DNA from: Acidobacteriota bacterium | Lineage (GTDB): Bacteria > Acidobacteriota > Terriglobia > Bryobacterales > Bryobacteraceae | Direction of reading: 5' to 3' | Length of the DNA stretch: 64,000 nucleotides | NCBI GenBank assembly: GCA_025353165.1 | Contig: JANXRE010000019.1 | Coordinates: 1 to 64,000, forward strand | Part shown: one piece after another, positions 9,328-18,009 of the stretch | Layout of the letters: each line of letters starts with the position of its first letter | Numbering within the stretch: the first letter of the stretch is position 1 | Notes under the pieces: generated by a model | The model's input: only the letters and a program-made list of their open reading frames with translations | Told to the model about the DNA's origin: nothing | Databases searched by the model: none | Made by a program: the position numbers and the translations under genes

Positions 9328-10449
9328 CTAGCCTTGCGTCGCTAGGAGTGGCGACGCGGCACGCATGAGTGCGGGCGCCACTCCGTCGATTATGAGGCTT
9401 GCGATCCGTTCGCGGTGGAAGGTCGCGTCGCCGAAAGCGGTTTCGTTCGCTTTGAAACGGCGGTAATAGAGGTGGACATCGTTTTCCCAGGTGAAGCCCA
9501 TTCCACCGTGAATCTGGATGCCGCGGTTGCCTACGTTTCGCGCCGCGTCGCTGGAGTACATCTTGGCGATGGAAACGGCGAGTGCCGCTTCCGGGGTGTT
9601 CTCCTGCAAGGCCCAACCCGCGTAGTAGGCGGCCGAGCGCGCGCTCTCGGTTTCGAGATAGCTGTCGGCGCACATGTGCTGAACCGCCTGGTACTTGCCG
9701 ATCGGATTTCCGAACTGCTTGCGGGTCTTCGCGTACTCCACCGCGAGGTCGAGCACGCGCTGCATTCCGCCGACGGTCTCCGCAGCCACGGCCAGCGTCG
9801 CGATGTCGACGGCGCGCTGCATGTTTCCGGAATTGGGCAGGCGCTCGGCGATGGCGTTTTCGAATGTGACGGCGTAGTATTTGCGGGTCACGTCGAGGGA
9901 TGGCATCGGCTGGATGGCGACGCCTTCGCCTGCATGGACTGCGTAAGCGCCGTCCGCGGCAACGACGACCAGGAAATCGGCGGCGGCTGCGCCGGCGACG
10001 AAGATTTTCGTCCCGGAGATGGTATCGCCTCCGCGCATTTTGACGCTGTGGATGTCGCGGGCGGGGTTCGGCTCCAGAAGCGCGTGGGCGGCCGTCGCGC
10101 GACCGTCGCAGATCGGGCGGAGGAATCGTTCCTTCTGTTCGGCGGAGCCCGCCGCTTCTATGAAAACTCCCGCGATCAGCGTGGAGAGGAAGGGGCCGGG
10201 AACCAGCGCGCGGCCCATCTCCTCCATCAGCAGCGCCATTTCGACCAGGCCCAGGCCGAGGCCACCGTACTCCTCCGGGAAAAATGCGCTGGTGTATCCC
10301 TGTTCGGCGAACTTATTCCAGAGGGTCGCGTCGTGCGCGGTTTCGGTTTCGGCGATGCGCCGCACTTCGCTCATCGGGCATTCGGTGGCGAAGAATTTCC
10401 GCGCGTTGGTTTGTAGGATTTGCTGGGTTTCGTTGAGTCCGAATTGCAT
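9328..10449 (-). CDS. Acyl-CoA dehydrogenase, second subunit-like
   Basis: 373 residues with the acyl-CoA dehydrogenase fold: an N-terminal helical domain containing GYTSAFFPEEYGGLGLG, a beta domain, and a C-terminal helical domain with YAKTRKQFGNPIGKYQAVQH and GIQIHGGMGFTWENDVHLY. FTWENDVHLY replaces the usual Y-E-G-T-x-x-I-Q ending, as in the partner subunits of alpha2beta2 acyl-CoA dehydrogenases. The final residues (about APALMRAASPLLATQ) are encoded inside a palindromic repeat at 9346-9383, so the C-terminus appears to have been rewritten by that element. It is the second gene of the minus-strand cluster, 85 bases after the other dehydrogenase. Confidence 0.9.
   Translation of the reverse strand: MQFGLNETQQILQTNARKFFATECPMSEVRRIAETETAHDATLWNKFAEQGYTSAFFPEEYGGLGLGLVEMALLMEEMGRALVPGPFLSTLIAGVFIEAAGSAEQKERFLRPICDGRATAAHALLEPNPARDIHSVKMRGGDTISGTKIFVAGAAAADFLVVVAADGAYAVHAGEGVAIQPMPSLDVTRKYYAVTFENAIAERLPNSGNMQRAVDIATLAVAAETVGGMQRVLDLAVEYAKTRKQFGNPIGKYQAVQHMCADSYLETESARSAAYYAGWALQENTPEAALAVSIAKMYSSDAARNVGNRGIQIHGGMGFTWENDVHLYYRRFKANETAFGDATFHRERIASLIIDGVAPALMRAASPLLATQG
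9346..9383. repeat. GC-rich palindromic repeat (copy 1), inside a coding 3' end
   Basis: The 38-base element begins GAGTGGCG and ends CGCCACTC, which are inverted complements, around a core containing GCACGCATGAGTGC. A closely related copy is at 10475-10512 and the same core words recur at 31151-31260. This copy lies within the last 13 codons or so of the acyl-CoA dehydrogenase at 9328-10449. It resembles REP-type dispersed palindromes; no RAYT transposase is visible in the window. Confidence 0.7.
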
Positions 10450-10474
10450 GAGTTAGTAACTCCGGCATCGCCAT

Positions 10475-10512
10475 GAGTGGCGACGCGGCACGCATAAGTG
10501 CGTGCACCACGA
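10475..10512. repeat. GC-rich palindromic repeat (copy 2), intergenic
   Basis: This copy shares the opening GAGTGGCGACGCGGCACGCA with copy 1 at 9346, then diverges slightly (TAAGTGCGTGCACCACG). It fills most of the 85-base gap between the two acyl-CoA dehydrogenase genes. A folded hairpin here could affect transcript stability or processing between the two cistrons, which is inference. Confidence 0.7.
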
Positions 10513-10534
10513 GAATCCTGTCACATTCGTCAAC

Positions 10535-11722
10535 TTAGTAACTCCTCGGTAAGCCGAGCACGAAATGGCCGATGATGTTGCGTTGGATTTCCGATGTGCC
10601 CGCTTCGATGGTGTTGCCGCGCGCACGCAGATATCCGTACGACCAGATTCCGTGGTCTACAGCGTATCCGTCCGGTCCCTCTAGCTGGCCGTAGGGGCCG
10701 AGCAGTTCCTGGGCGAGTTGCTGCATTCTTTGGTTCAGTTCGCTCCAGAAAATCTTTTGGATCGAACCTTCCGGGCCGGGCACTCCGGTCTGGTTGATTT
10801 TGCTGAACGCGCGCATCTGGTTCAGCCGCATGATCTCTACCTCCGCGTAGGCCTGCGCCAGCTTCTGCCGGACGATCGGATCCTCCGACGCCGGTTTCCC
10901 GTTTCGCTCGGTCGAGCGGGCCAGCGCGATCAGCCGCTCGATGTTTTGGCGGTACATGACTTGCAGGCCCGCGCCGAAGGTGCCGCGCTCGTGCATCAGC
11001 GTCCCGATCGCTACGTTCCAGCCGTCGTTTACTGTACCGACTGTGTTCGCCACCGGCACGCGGACGTCGCGGAAGAACAGCTCGCTGAATTCCGTTTCCC
11101 CGGTGATCTGCTTCAGCGGCCGCACGTCGACGCCGGGGCTCTTCATGTCCACCAGCAGCACCGTCAAGCCCTTGTGCTTGGGGGCGGCCGGGTCGGTGCG
11201 GACCACCAGCTCGCACCAGTCGGCGGCCCATCCATAGCTGGTCCAGACTTTGTGGCCGTTCACGATCCAGTGATCGCCGTCCAGGCGGGCTTCGCTGCGC
11301 AGCGCGGCGAGGTCGGAACCGGCCTCCGGCTCGGAGAATCCCTGGCACCAGATCTCTTCGGCGCTGAGGATTTTGCGCAGGTAGCGCTGTTTCTGGTCGT
11401 CGGAGCCGAACGCGATGATGGTCGGCCCGATCAGGCCCAGGCCCAGCACGTTCGCGAACGGCGGAGCGCCGGCCTTCGCCATCTCCTCCCAGAAAATGAC
11501 TTGCAGGATGGTGCTGGCGGCGCGGCCGCCGTAGGCCTTCGGCCAGCCGATGCCGGCCCATCCGGATTCGTAGAGCTTGCGCTGCCAGGCCTTGAGGTAG
11601 TCGAAGCGCTTTTCGAGGGGGTCGTACTTGCGCTCCGCCCAGTCTTTCGGGACATTGGCGGATAGCCACACGTGTAGTTCGTCCCTGAAAGCTCGTTCGT
11701 CCGCAGTCAGTTTGAGGTCCAT
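10535..11722 (-). CDS. Acyl-CoA dehydrogenase, first gene of the beta-oxidation cluster
   Basis: 395 residues. The middle domain shows WCQGFSEPEAGSDLAALRS, the FAD/acyl-binding block, and the C-terminus ends IEAGTSEIQRNIIGH. In single-subunit enzymes such as MCAD the catalytic glutamate precedes the G-T of this last motif (YEGT); here that position is alanine. The same change is known in the heterotetrameric (alpha2beta2) acyl-CoA dehydrogenases of actinobacteria, which need a partner subunit. The adjacent dehydrogenase at 9328-10449 is the obvious partner. Start is the ATG at 11722. No gene is seen upstream on this strand until 12111, so the cluster promoter probably lies in 11723-11900. Confidence 0.92.
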   Translation of the reverse strand: MDLKLTADERAFRDELHVWLSANVPKDWAERKYDPLEKRFDYLKAWQRKLYESGWAGIGWPKAYGGRAASTILQVIFWEEMAKAGAPPFANVLGLGLIGPTIIAFGSDDQKQRYLRKILSAEEIWCQGFSEPEAGSDLAALRSEARLDGDHWIVNGHKVWTSYGWAADWCELVVRTDPAAPKHKGLTVLLVDMKSPGVDVRPLKQITGETEFSELFFRDVRVPVANTVGTVNDGWNVAIGTLMHERGTFGAGLQVMYRQNIERLIALARSTERNGKPASEDPIVRQKLAQAYAEVEIMRLNQMRAFSKINQTGVPGPEGSIQKIFWSELNQRMQQLAQELLGPYGQLEGPDGYAVDHGIWSYGYLRARGNTIEAGTSEIQRNIIGHFVLGLPRSY

Positions 11723-12110
11723 GAAAAACGCCGGCCTCCCGGCCAGCGTTTATTTAGGATAGTGGTAGCGAAACCTCAATGTCCAGCGGCGGATTCGTGG
11801 GGGGTGCACGACACCAAAATTGCAGGCTAAGCGTGGTGTTCCTTTCTATAATTTTGGCTCACGGTTATTATCGCCGTAAGATAGGACAGACCTGACTCCA
11901 TCGCTCTATCTGAAGCTACTCTCCAACTGGCTGTGCGATTAGCCCGACAAAAACCCATGCGCCGAGGTTCTGAGGTGTGTGAACGGCATTTGCCAAAGGC
12001 GCTGGTGGGCGGGTTTTCGGCTTTGCTCCCGGCAGCCGGATTTGAACGAGGCATGCGTCGCCAAGAGCGGCAAACGCGGCACGGCGGGTATTTTCACGTA
12101 CACTCTCCTC
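11723..12110. other. Intergenic region without a convincing gene
   Basis: About 390 bases between the start of the beta-oxidation cluster and the glycosidase relic. Open frames here are short and lack family signatures. The region near 12040-12080 contains words like GCATGCGTCGCC and CGCGGCACG that recall the palindromic repeat family but do not form a clear hairpin, so a degenerate copy is possible. The cluster promoter for the minus strand should lie here; I could not pick a convincing -35/-10 pair. Confidence 0.5.
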
Positions 12111-13464
12111 CATGTCTTTGTCTTTACCCTGGGTGTCAAAACTGTGTCTATTTCTTGGTTTGCGCTGCCGGCAGTACTCGCGCAGAGCGTAACCACCTAT
12201 CACAACGACGTTGCGAGGACAGGCCAAAATAATCAGGAGACCATCCTCACTGCCGCCAACGTCAATGCCACGAAGTTCGGGAAGCTGTTTTCTTACCAGG
12301 TGGATGGGGCGATCGTCGTCGTGCGGCGTGAAGTAATCCACCGGGATCACGGGGACACGACTGGTCTGTATCTGATCTCGGCCGGGTACTATGTGCGGCG
12401 GTCGGGCGATCTCGATTTTCTGCGGGGATCGTGGGAGTCCATCGATCGGGCGTACCGGTTTCTGCTGACCGCGGTGGAGGAAGATGGATTGCTGTCGAAT
12501 CGGAAGGCCGGGGCCGCGGCTACCGAAACGGGGGCGCTGGCGGGGAAGGTTGTAAAGGACGATTACCTTCAGGGGGTGTGGCTGGCGGCGTTGCGGGATT
12601 ACTCGCGGATGGCGGGGTGGATGAACCGCGCGGCCGACGCGGAGGATGCGCGGGGCCGGTATGAGAAGGCTCGCGCGTCGCTCGAGCGGTGGGTGGTGGC
12701 TTCGAAGGGATGGCTTCGGTTTGGCGCTCTCGAAGATGGGAGCGTGTATGAGGCGCAGTCGGCGTGGCAGTCTTTTGCTTTGGCTTACGGGGGGCTGGAC
12801 CGGGGCATCGCGGAACGGGCGGCGGCCACGCTGCGGCGTCCCGAGCTCAGCACGGCTTGGGGGATCCGGCTGTTCGCGACCGATAGCCCGCATTACGATC
12901 CGCTTGGGGTACAACGACGGGAGCGTGTGGCCGTTCGTGACGGGGTTCGCGACGATGGCGGAGTTCCGCAACGGGCAGGCTCGGGCGGGGTTGGAGCGGC
13001 TGTTCGGGGTGGCTTCGATGACCGGGGTCTCGGGCGCGGGTTTCATCCCGGAATATTTCAGCGGGGAGCGGGCGCAGGCGCTGCCGCATAGCGTGCCGCA
13101 TCAGTTGTTCTCGTCGGCCGCGATTCTGCATCCGCTGGTGAGCGGGTTGCTCGGGTTGGACGGAGATGGGGTTGCGGGGCGGCTGACGATGCAGCCTCGG
13201 GTGCCGCTGGAGTGGGGGCGGTCCGTGGTTAATGGCGAGGTTTTGAATTCGCCGGGGAGGATGACGGTGCGCGTTCGAGTGGATGGGCCTCCGTTGCGGA
13301 TAGCGGTTGCTCCGGAGCTTCCTCCGGGGGCGCGGATTGTGGAGAGCGGGGGTTCGTCATGCGGGCTTTGCGGGGCGTTGGAAGCCTGGTTTCGGATTGA
13401 GGCGGGCGGGGCGGCGCCGGTTCCATTGCGGGGGGCGGAGGTGGGGGAGCGGGCTCGGCGGTAA
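12111..13464 (+). pseudogene. Chimeric relic: propeller-protein leader joined to a glycosidase C-terminal half
   Basis: The first part in frame reads LAQSVTTYHNDVARTGQN...NATKFGKLFSYQVDG, the mature N-terminus of acidobacterial PQQ/beta-propeller proteins. At about 12310 it passes directly into an unrelated (alpha/alpha)6 glycosidase-like sequence (HGDTTGLYLISAGYYVRRSGDLDFL...). At 12906-12909 one extra G in a G4 run breaks the frame; removing it joins DSPHYDPLG to YNDGSVWPFVTGFATM. The second part continues to 13464 (PHQLFSSAAILHPLVSGLLG), like amylo-1,6-glucosidase/GH63-type proteins. The glycosidase N-terminus and the rest of the propeller are absent. Codon use is very G-rich. The start codon is not clear. 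I regard it as inactive. Confidence 0.72.
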
Positions 13465-13473
13465 GCTGGAAGA

Positions 13474-14871
13474 TTGACTACAAATGAACCGCGGCGCGTC
13501 GCGATCGTGGGCGGCGGATGCTGCGGGACCCTGGTGGCGGTCCATCTGCTCCGCCAGCACCATCCCGCGCACATCGACATGATCGACGAGCGGATTCCCG
13601 GGCGCGGGCTCGCTTATTCGACGGCGTGGGACGATCATCTGCTGAATGTTCCGGCCGTGCGCATGAGCGTTTTCGGTTCCGAGCCGATGCACTTCCTGGA
13701 GTGGCTGCGGACGCACGGGCGGCCGGACGCCAGCCCGGACTGCTTCGCTCCGCGGAAGGTTTTCGGGAGCTATTTGCAGGACGTTTTGAACGATGCGGTG
13801 CGCGCGGCGGCGGGGACTTGCCGGTTTCGCCACCACTATTCGCGGGCGGCGCGGCTTACTTACGACGGTCGTGTGGCGCGGATCGCGCTGGTGGACGGGG
13901 AGCGGATTCAGGCGGATAAGGTTGTGCTCGCGACGGGGAATCCCGCGCCGTTTTCGTTGGAGCCGGCGGTTCCGGGGTGTTTCCATTCTCCGTGGGAGCC
14001 GGGGGCGCTGACGGGGTTCGACCCGGATGCCGATATGCTGCTGGTGGGCGCGGGGCTTACGGCCGTCGATGCGTTTCTGGCGCTTCAGGCGCAGGGGCAC
14101 CGGGGGGTTGTGCATTGCGTTTCGCGGCGGGGGAAATTGCCGCATGTCCACACGTTGTATCGCACGCTGCCCGATTCGTTTGACGCCGCGGGCACGGGTG
14201 GCGCGCGCGGGTTGCTGCGGGCGATTCGTTTGCGGGCGCGGGCGGCGGAGCGCGAAGGGTACGATTGGCGCGCGGTGGTGGATTCGCTGCGGCCGGTGAC
14301 GAACGATATCTGGTGCGGGCTGGAGCGTTGCGAGCAGCGGCGGATTCTCCGGCATTTGAAAACGTGGTGGGATATTCACCGGCACCGGATGGCTCCGGAG
14401 ATTGGGGCGCGAGTGGGGGCGGCGGTGGCGAGCGGGCGGCTGGTGGTTCACGCGGGGCGACTGATGGGGGTCGAGCCGGACGGTTCCCGGTTGCGGGTGG
14501 GGATTACGTTGCGGTCGCAGGCTCCGCTTTCGCTGTCGGTGGAGCGGATGATTAACTGCACGGGGTCGGATGAGAATTACCGGCGAAGCGCGAATCCTTT
14601 GTTACGGTCGCTGTTGGAATCGGGACGGATTCGGGTGGGCGCGATCGGGCGGGGGTTGGAGACGGACCGGCACGGGGCGTTGATGGAATCGGACGGGACG
14701 GCGTCGGGGTGGCTGTTCACGCTGGGCCCTCCGCGGGTGGGGGGACTGTTCGAGACGACGGCGGTGCCGGAGATCCGGAAGCAGGCGGAGGCGCTGGCGA
14801 GCTATTTGTTCTCGATTGTGCGGGAGCCGGAGGACGTGCCGGTGGATTATTTTTTGGCGGCGGGGATTTGA
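13474..14871 (+). CDS. FAD/NAD(P)-binding protein (NAD_binding_9-type)
   Basis: 465 residues from a TTG start at 13474; the nearby ATG at 13484 is in another frame. The N-terminal dinucleotide motif is VAIVGGGCCGTLVAVHLL. Then come PGRGLAYSTAWDDHLLNVPAVRMS and FAPRKVFGSYLQDVL, features of the large family of predicted FAD-dependent oxidoreductases related to HI0933/hydroxyacylglutathione-like proteins, in which the GLAYS block contacts the cofactor. A second Rossmann-like segment (DADMLLVGAGLTAVDAFLAL) lies near residue 190. The reaction is unknown. It follows the glycosidase relic by 10 bases and shares its G-rich codon use. Convergent with 14882-15490. Confidence 0.82.
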   Translation: MTTNEPRRVAIVGGGCCGTLVAVHLLRQHHPAHIDMIDERIPGRGLAYSTAWDDHLLNVPAVRMSVFGSEPMHFLEWLRTHGRPDASPDCFAPRKVFGSYLQDVLNDAVRAAAGTCRFRHHYSRAARLTYDGRVARIALVDGERIQADKVVLATGNPAPFSLEPAVPGCFHSPWEPGALTGFDPDADMLLVGAGLTAVDAFLALQAQGHRGVVHCVSRRGKLPHVHTLYRTLPDSFDAAGTGGARGLLRAIRLRARAAEREGYDWRAVVDSLRPVTNDIWCGLERCEQRRILRHLKTWWDIHRHRMAPEIGARVGAAVASGRLVVHAGRLMGVEPDGSRLRVGITLRSQAPLSLSVERMINCTGSDENYRRSANPLLRSLLESGRIRVGAIGRGLETDRHGALMESDGTASGWLFTLGPPRVGGLFETTAVPEIRKQAEALASYLFSIVREPEDVPVDYFLAAGI

Positions 14872-14881
14872 GCGCCGGCCT

Positions 14882-15490
14882 TTAGATAATCCGGGTTACG
14901 CTGAGGATGTTTGCGGCGGCGCCGGGAGCGCTCACCGCCTGCCCCCACAGTTCCCAGTCTGCGCCGCGGCACACGCCGATCACGTAGGCGTAGGCGGTGT
15001 AATCGCCGCGGCCGTAGACGCGCGTCATGGGCGCGGCGATGCCGGCAAACCGGCCGGTGTTCTCGAGGGTGGTTTTCAACTGGGCGCCATCGAGGTTCCG
15101 CAGGCCGCCCGGCTGGACGTGAGCCACGGTTAGCGCCCTGCCCAGTTGCACGACGCAAAACGCGCAGCCGCTCAATTGTCCGGTAATCATGAAATCGCAG
15201 CCGGGGTCGAGCGAATAGGTCTCGATGTTGGCGAGGTCGAGCGCCTCGGTGTTCTTGATCATGCGCACGTTGTCGCAGACAAGTTTCTCGGGGCTGGGCG
15301 TGGTGAGCGGAATGGTGGTGAAGGTGAAGGCTTCATTGACGCCCGGGCGAGGGCCGGTGTAGGCGCCATGGTGTCCAAAGGTGAAGGGGCGCTGCGCCGA
15401 AGTGGAGCCTCCCGCGCACACGACCAGGTTCGAGCTCAGGAAACTCTGGGTGTTGGTTTGCAGTTGGTATAGAGCAGTCTTGGGTGTCAT
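14882..15490 (-). CDS. Small protein with a CNF/BLF1-like LSGC motif, candidate glutamine deamidase
   Basis: 202 residues, no signal peptide and no membrane segment. The central sequence is GQLSGCAFCVVQ...LTVAHVQPGG. LSGC with Cys109 followed exactly 15 residues later by His124 has the spacing of the catalytic pair of E. coli CNF1 (Cys866/His881), and BLF1 of Burkholderia also uses an LSGC cysteine with a downstream histidine. That family deamidates glutamines of host GTPases or of eIF4A. The C-terminal half (TAYAYVIGVCRGADWELWGQ) would supply further strands. The assignment rests on motif and spacing only and overall similarity is not evident to me. Neighbours are a transposase relic and a decayed gene, which suggests an accessory locus. 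It could instead be another cysteine hydrolase of unknown target. Confidence 0.5.
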   Translation of the reverse strand: MTPKTALYQLQTNTQSFLSSNLVVCAGGSTSAQRPFTFGHHGAYTGPRPGVNEAFTFTTIPLTTPSPEKLVCDNVRMIKNTEALDLANIETYSLDPGCDFMITGQLSGCAFCVVQLGRALTVAHVQPGGLRNLDGAQLKTTLENTGRFAGIAAPMTRVYGRGDYTAYAYVIGVCRGADWELWGQAVSAPGAAANILSVTRII

Positions 15491-15753
15491 GGGGCCTCCG
15501 CCGTTCTCGTATTATAAGCGGTAGCACCGTGCGGAAGAACATCGGTCGCGTGTTCGGGTGGCTGCTGGTTCTGGCGAGCCTTGGGCATACGCTGGGAACG
15601 TTGAGATGGACGCCTTTGCGTTCAACACCCCGAGCAGCGCGGCCGCCAGCGACGACACGAAAATCCCGCTCAGCTTGGTAATGTCTGAAAAGTGCGTTGA
15701 GGCGAAAACAGCTATCGCCTGCTTTTCCTCTTTTTGAGCCGTACGATTGAAGT

Positions 15754-16065
15754 ATGCCATCTGACCGCGCTTCGCTCCAAGCCCTCCGAGATCTGATCGT
15801 CGATACGGACCTCACCCTCGCAACCATCCCCGACCTTCCCAAGAATCGCACAGCCCACTGCCGCGAGAATCTCATGGCGATTCGCCGCTTGACGCGGTTG
15901 ACGAACGCCTTCAGCAAAAAGTTCGAGAATCTCTGGGCCGCGCTCTGCTTGCACTTCGCCTATTACAACTTCTGCCGGATTCACAAGACCCTTCGCGTCA
16001 CCCCGGCGATGGAGTCCAAACTAACCGATCACGTGTGGGAGATTAAGGAACTTCTGGAGGCCTGA
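15754..16065 (+). pseudogene. C-terminal remnant of an IS1-like transposase
   Basis: From about 15880 the frame reads RRLTRLTNAFSKKFENLWAALCLHF, AYYNFCRIHKTLRVTPAMES and TDHVWEIKELL, the well-known C-terminal end of IS1-type DDE transposases. Upstream of this the open frame contains an unrelated stretch (DTDLTLATIPDLPKNRTAHCREN). The catalytic core and terminal inverted repeats are missing. The tail is therefore a scar of a former insertion or a rearrangement. The preceding 15491-15753 holds only short frames; one fragment (VFGWLLVLASLGHTLGTL) looks like a piece of a small membrane protein. Confidence 0.7.
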
Positions 16066-16982
16066 AGAGGTCTCCCTGAGAGGGACGAATGGTCCGTATC
16101 ACCTCCAAGACCCTCATTATTTCGTGCTTCGAGTCCACCACTTCACCATCGTAGCCGTACCTCAAGGTAGAACGGACTATACTCCGCAGAGCATCGCCTG
16201 GCTGCAAGGATACAGATCCTCCCCTGAATCCGGTCATCCACCCTTGATCCTCAATTCTGGCCTCGAAGATGCGGTTGTCGTGCCTGAATTCCCATCGCGA
16301 ATCGCCCAAGAAATCCGGGCGCTTGATCATCAGGATCATTGGAATGTCGCTCGTTATTGATTCCTTTACGAGCAGATCCGTAAGCGCCTCGGGTACGATT
16401 TCAAACGACGTATTAAACTCAACCCTGCCGTCAGCGCTCAAATAGGCAACAGACTCCTGCTCCCCCAATTGCCCGATTGCGTTTTGAGATCATTTCGATA
16501 GACCTAACGAGTTCCGTGGAGGATATCGGCGCGTAGGTTGGAATTCTGAGTACATCCGTGTGAGCCGCGACATCTAAAAGCTCTTGTCTCAACTCCTGTA
16601 TCTCGGCTTCCGAATCCACCGTAGTACGGCCCTCCGTCCAATTAATCATGATGTGTTTTGCTCTCACAAGAAACGCTCCGACAAGTTTCTTCCAGTCGCC
16701 GCTTTTCAGCGAGTCGTCATCAATCGATTCGAGAGTATTTCGTAGCCACGCTCGAAGCGAACCGGATTCAATATCCTCCAGCAGCGTGGACGGCTTCAAT
16801 CCTGTAGCGATTGATCCGGCCAGAAATCCATCGATTTCCTGGAAGGCCTCAATTAGCGCAGTCATGACGCGAAAGACCCTACTGGGAGCATCGGAATGCG
16901 GAGCAAACCTGATTTCGATTCCGAACTCATCGGGATCATGCCGTTGATGCCCCGGAGTCGTCGGAATTGGTGGCACGTTCAT
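16043..16982 (-). pseudogene. Unknown protein of about 310 residues split by one frameshift
   Basis: Starting at the ATG at 16982, the first frame runs to about residue 170 and ends in SIEMISKRNRAIG. At a C5 run (16462-16466, G5 on the coding strand) the frame is lost. Removing one base continues as GEQESVAYLSADGRVEFNTSFEIVPEALTDLLVKE...MILMIKRPDFLGDSRWEFRHDN to 16043. The two halves read as one protein, because the join falls inside a coherent sequence and the second half has no start of its own (it opens only at a TTG). I do not recognise the family. No signal peptide or membrane segment. It overlaps the transposase tail end by 23 bases. Either a recent pseudogene or a sequencing error. Confidence 0.6.
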
Positions 16983-17084
16983 GGAACCCTATCACATCCA
17001 CAGATCAACGCACGTTTCAGGCACTACCCTCAGCTTAGCGAAGCTGCGGCGAGGCGCTCACGTCGCCTGATAGATTGGACAGAC

Positions 17085-18005
17085 ATGCCCGATCCTGCCA
17101 TCTCCGTCCTTGGGTTGAAGAAAAATTACGGCGAGGTCGAGGCCGTGCGCGGTATCGATTTCGAGGTCGCGCAGGGGGAAGTGTTTGGATTGCTCGGTCC
17201 TAACGGCGCCGGCAAGACTACCACCGTCGAGATTCTCGAAGGTCTGCGCCAGCGGAGCGCGGGCGAGGTGTCCGTGCTCGGGTACGATCCCAATGTACAG
17301 CCTAACCACCTGAAGCAGCGTATCGGCGTTTGCCTGCAGGCCACCAATCTGTACGAGAAGATTACCGTCCGCGAGGCGCTCGCTCTGTTCGCCGCCTTTT
17401 ACAACCGCAATACCGACGCGGACGCGTTGCTGAAACGGCTGCAACTCGAGGAGAAGCGGAATGCTTACTACTCGACGTTGTCGGGAGGGCAGAAACAGCG
17501 CGTCGCCATCGCGCTGGCTATGATCAACGATCCGCAATTGCTGTTTCTCGATGAGCCGACCACTGGGCTCGACCCGCAGGTCCGGCTGGAGATCCATAAG
17601 TTGATCGAAGAACTCAAGCAGGCGCAGCGGACCATCGTGATGACGACGCATTACATCGAGGAGGCCGAACGCCTATGCGATCGCGTCGCCATCATCGACG
17701 AGGGCCGGATCATCGCCATGGGCACGCCGCGCGAGATTCAGGCGCGGACAATGGGGCATTCGCGCATTGAAGTGGTTACGGCCGAGCCCGTTTCCGCGGA
17801 GGAAATGCCGGCGCTCCCGGACGCGGAACACGTGGCGGTGGAGGGATGCTCGGTGACGGTGCATTCCTCGCACGCGGCGCGGACGGTGGTCGAGTTGGTG
17901 AAGTGGATCGACTCGCGCGGCATCGATCTCGTCGATATACATCTGAAGCGGCCCACGCTGGAGGATGTTTTTATCGAATTGACCGGGAAGAAGCTGAGGG
18001 ACTGA
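17085..18005 (+). CDS. ABC transporter ATP-binding protein (ABC-2/drug-export type)
   Basis: 306 residues from the ATG at 17085; the upstream open frame is not supported by similarity. Walker A is GPNGAGKTTT, the ABC signature is LSGGQKQRVAIALAM, Walker B is LLFLDEPTTGLDPQ, and the switch histidine lies in MTTHYIEEAERL. After residue 215 there is the usual C-terminal extension of the CcmA/DrrA/NatA group, ending PTLEDVFIELTGKKLRD. These ATPases power ABC-2 permeases that export drugs, lipids or polysaccharides. The stop is 4 bases before the permease-amidohydrolase fusion, so the two form one transport unit. Confidence 0.94.
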   Translation: MPDPAISVLGLKKNYGEVEAVRGIDFEVAQGEVFGLLGPNGAGKTTTVEILEGLRQRSAGEVSVLGYDPNVQPNHLKQRIGVCLQATNLYEKITVREALALFAAFYNRNTDADALLKRLQLEEKRNAYYSTLSGGQKQRVAIALAMINDPQLLFLDEPTTGLDPQVRLEIHKLIEELKQAQRTIVMTTHYIEEAERLCDRVAIIDEGRIIAMGTPREIQARTMGHSRIEVVTAEPVSAEEMPALPDAEHVAVEGCSVTVHSSHAARTVVELVKWIDSRGIDLVDIHLKRPTLEDVFIELTGKKLRD

Positions 18006-18009
18006 AACC

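Noticed and set aside
12040-12080. A fourth copy of the palindromic repeat
   Set aside because: It shares words with the family but the arms do not pair; kept only as a possible degenerate copy.
15491-15753. A small membrane protein gene
   Set aside because: Only a fragment (VFGWLLVLASLGHTLGTL) is plausible; both ends run into unrelated sequence.
16043-16982. Two adjacent small genes forming a toxin-antitoxin pair
   Set aside because: The two frames join into one coherent protein at a G5 run, and the second has only a TTG in the overlap as a start.
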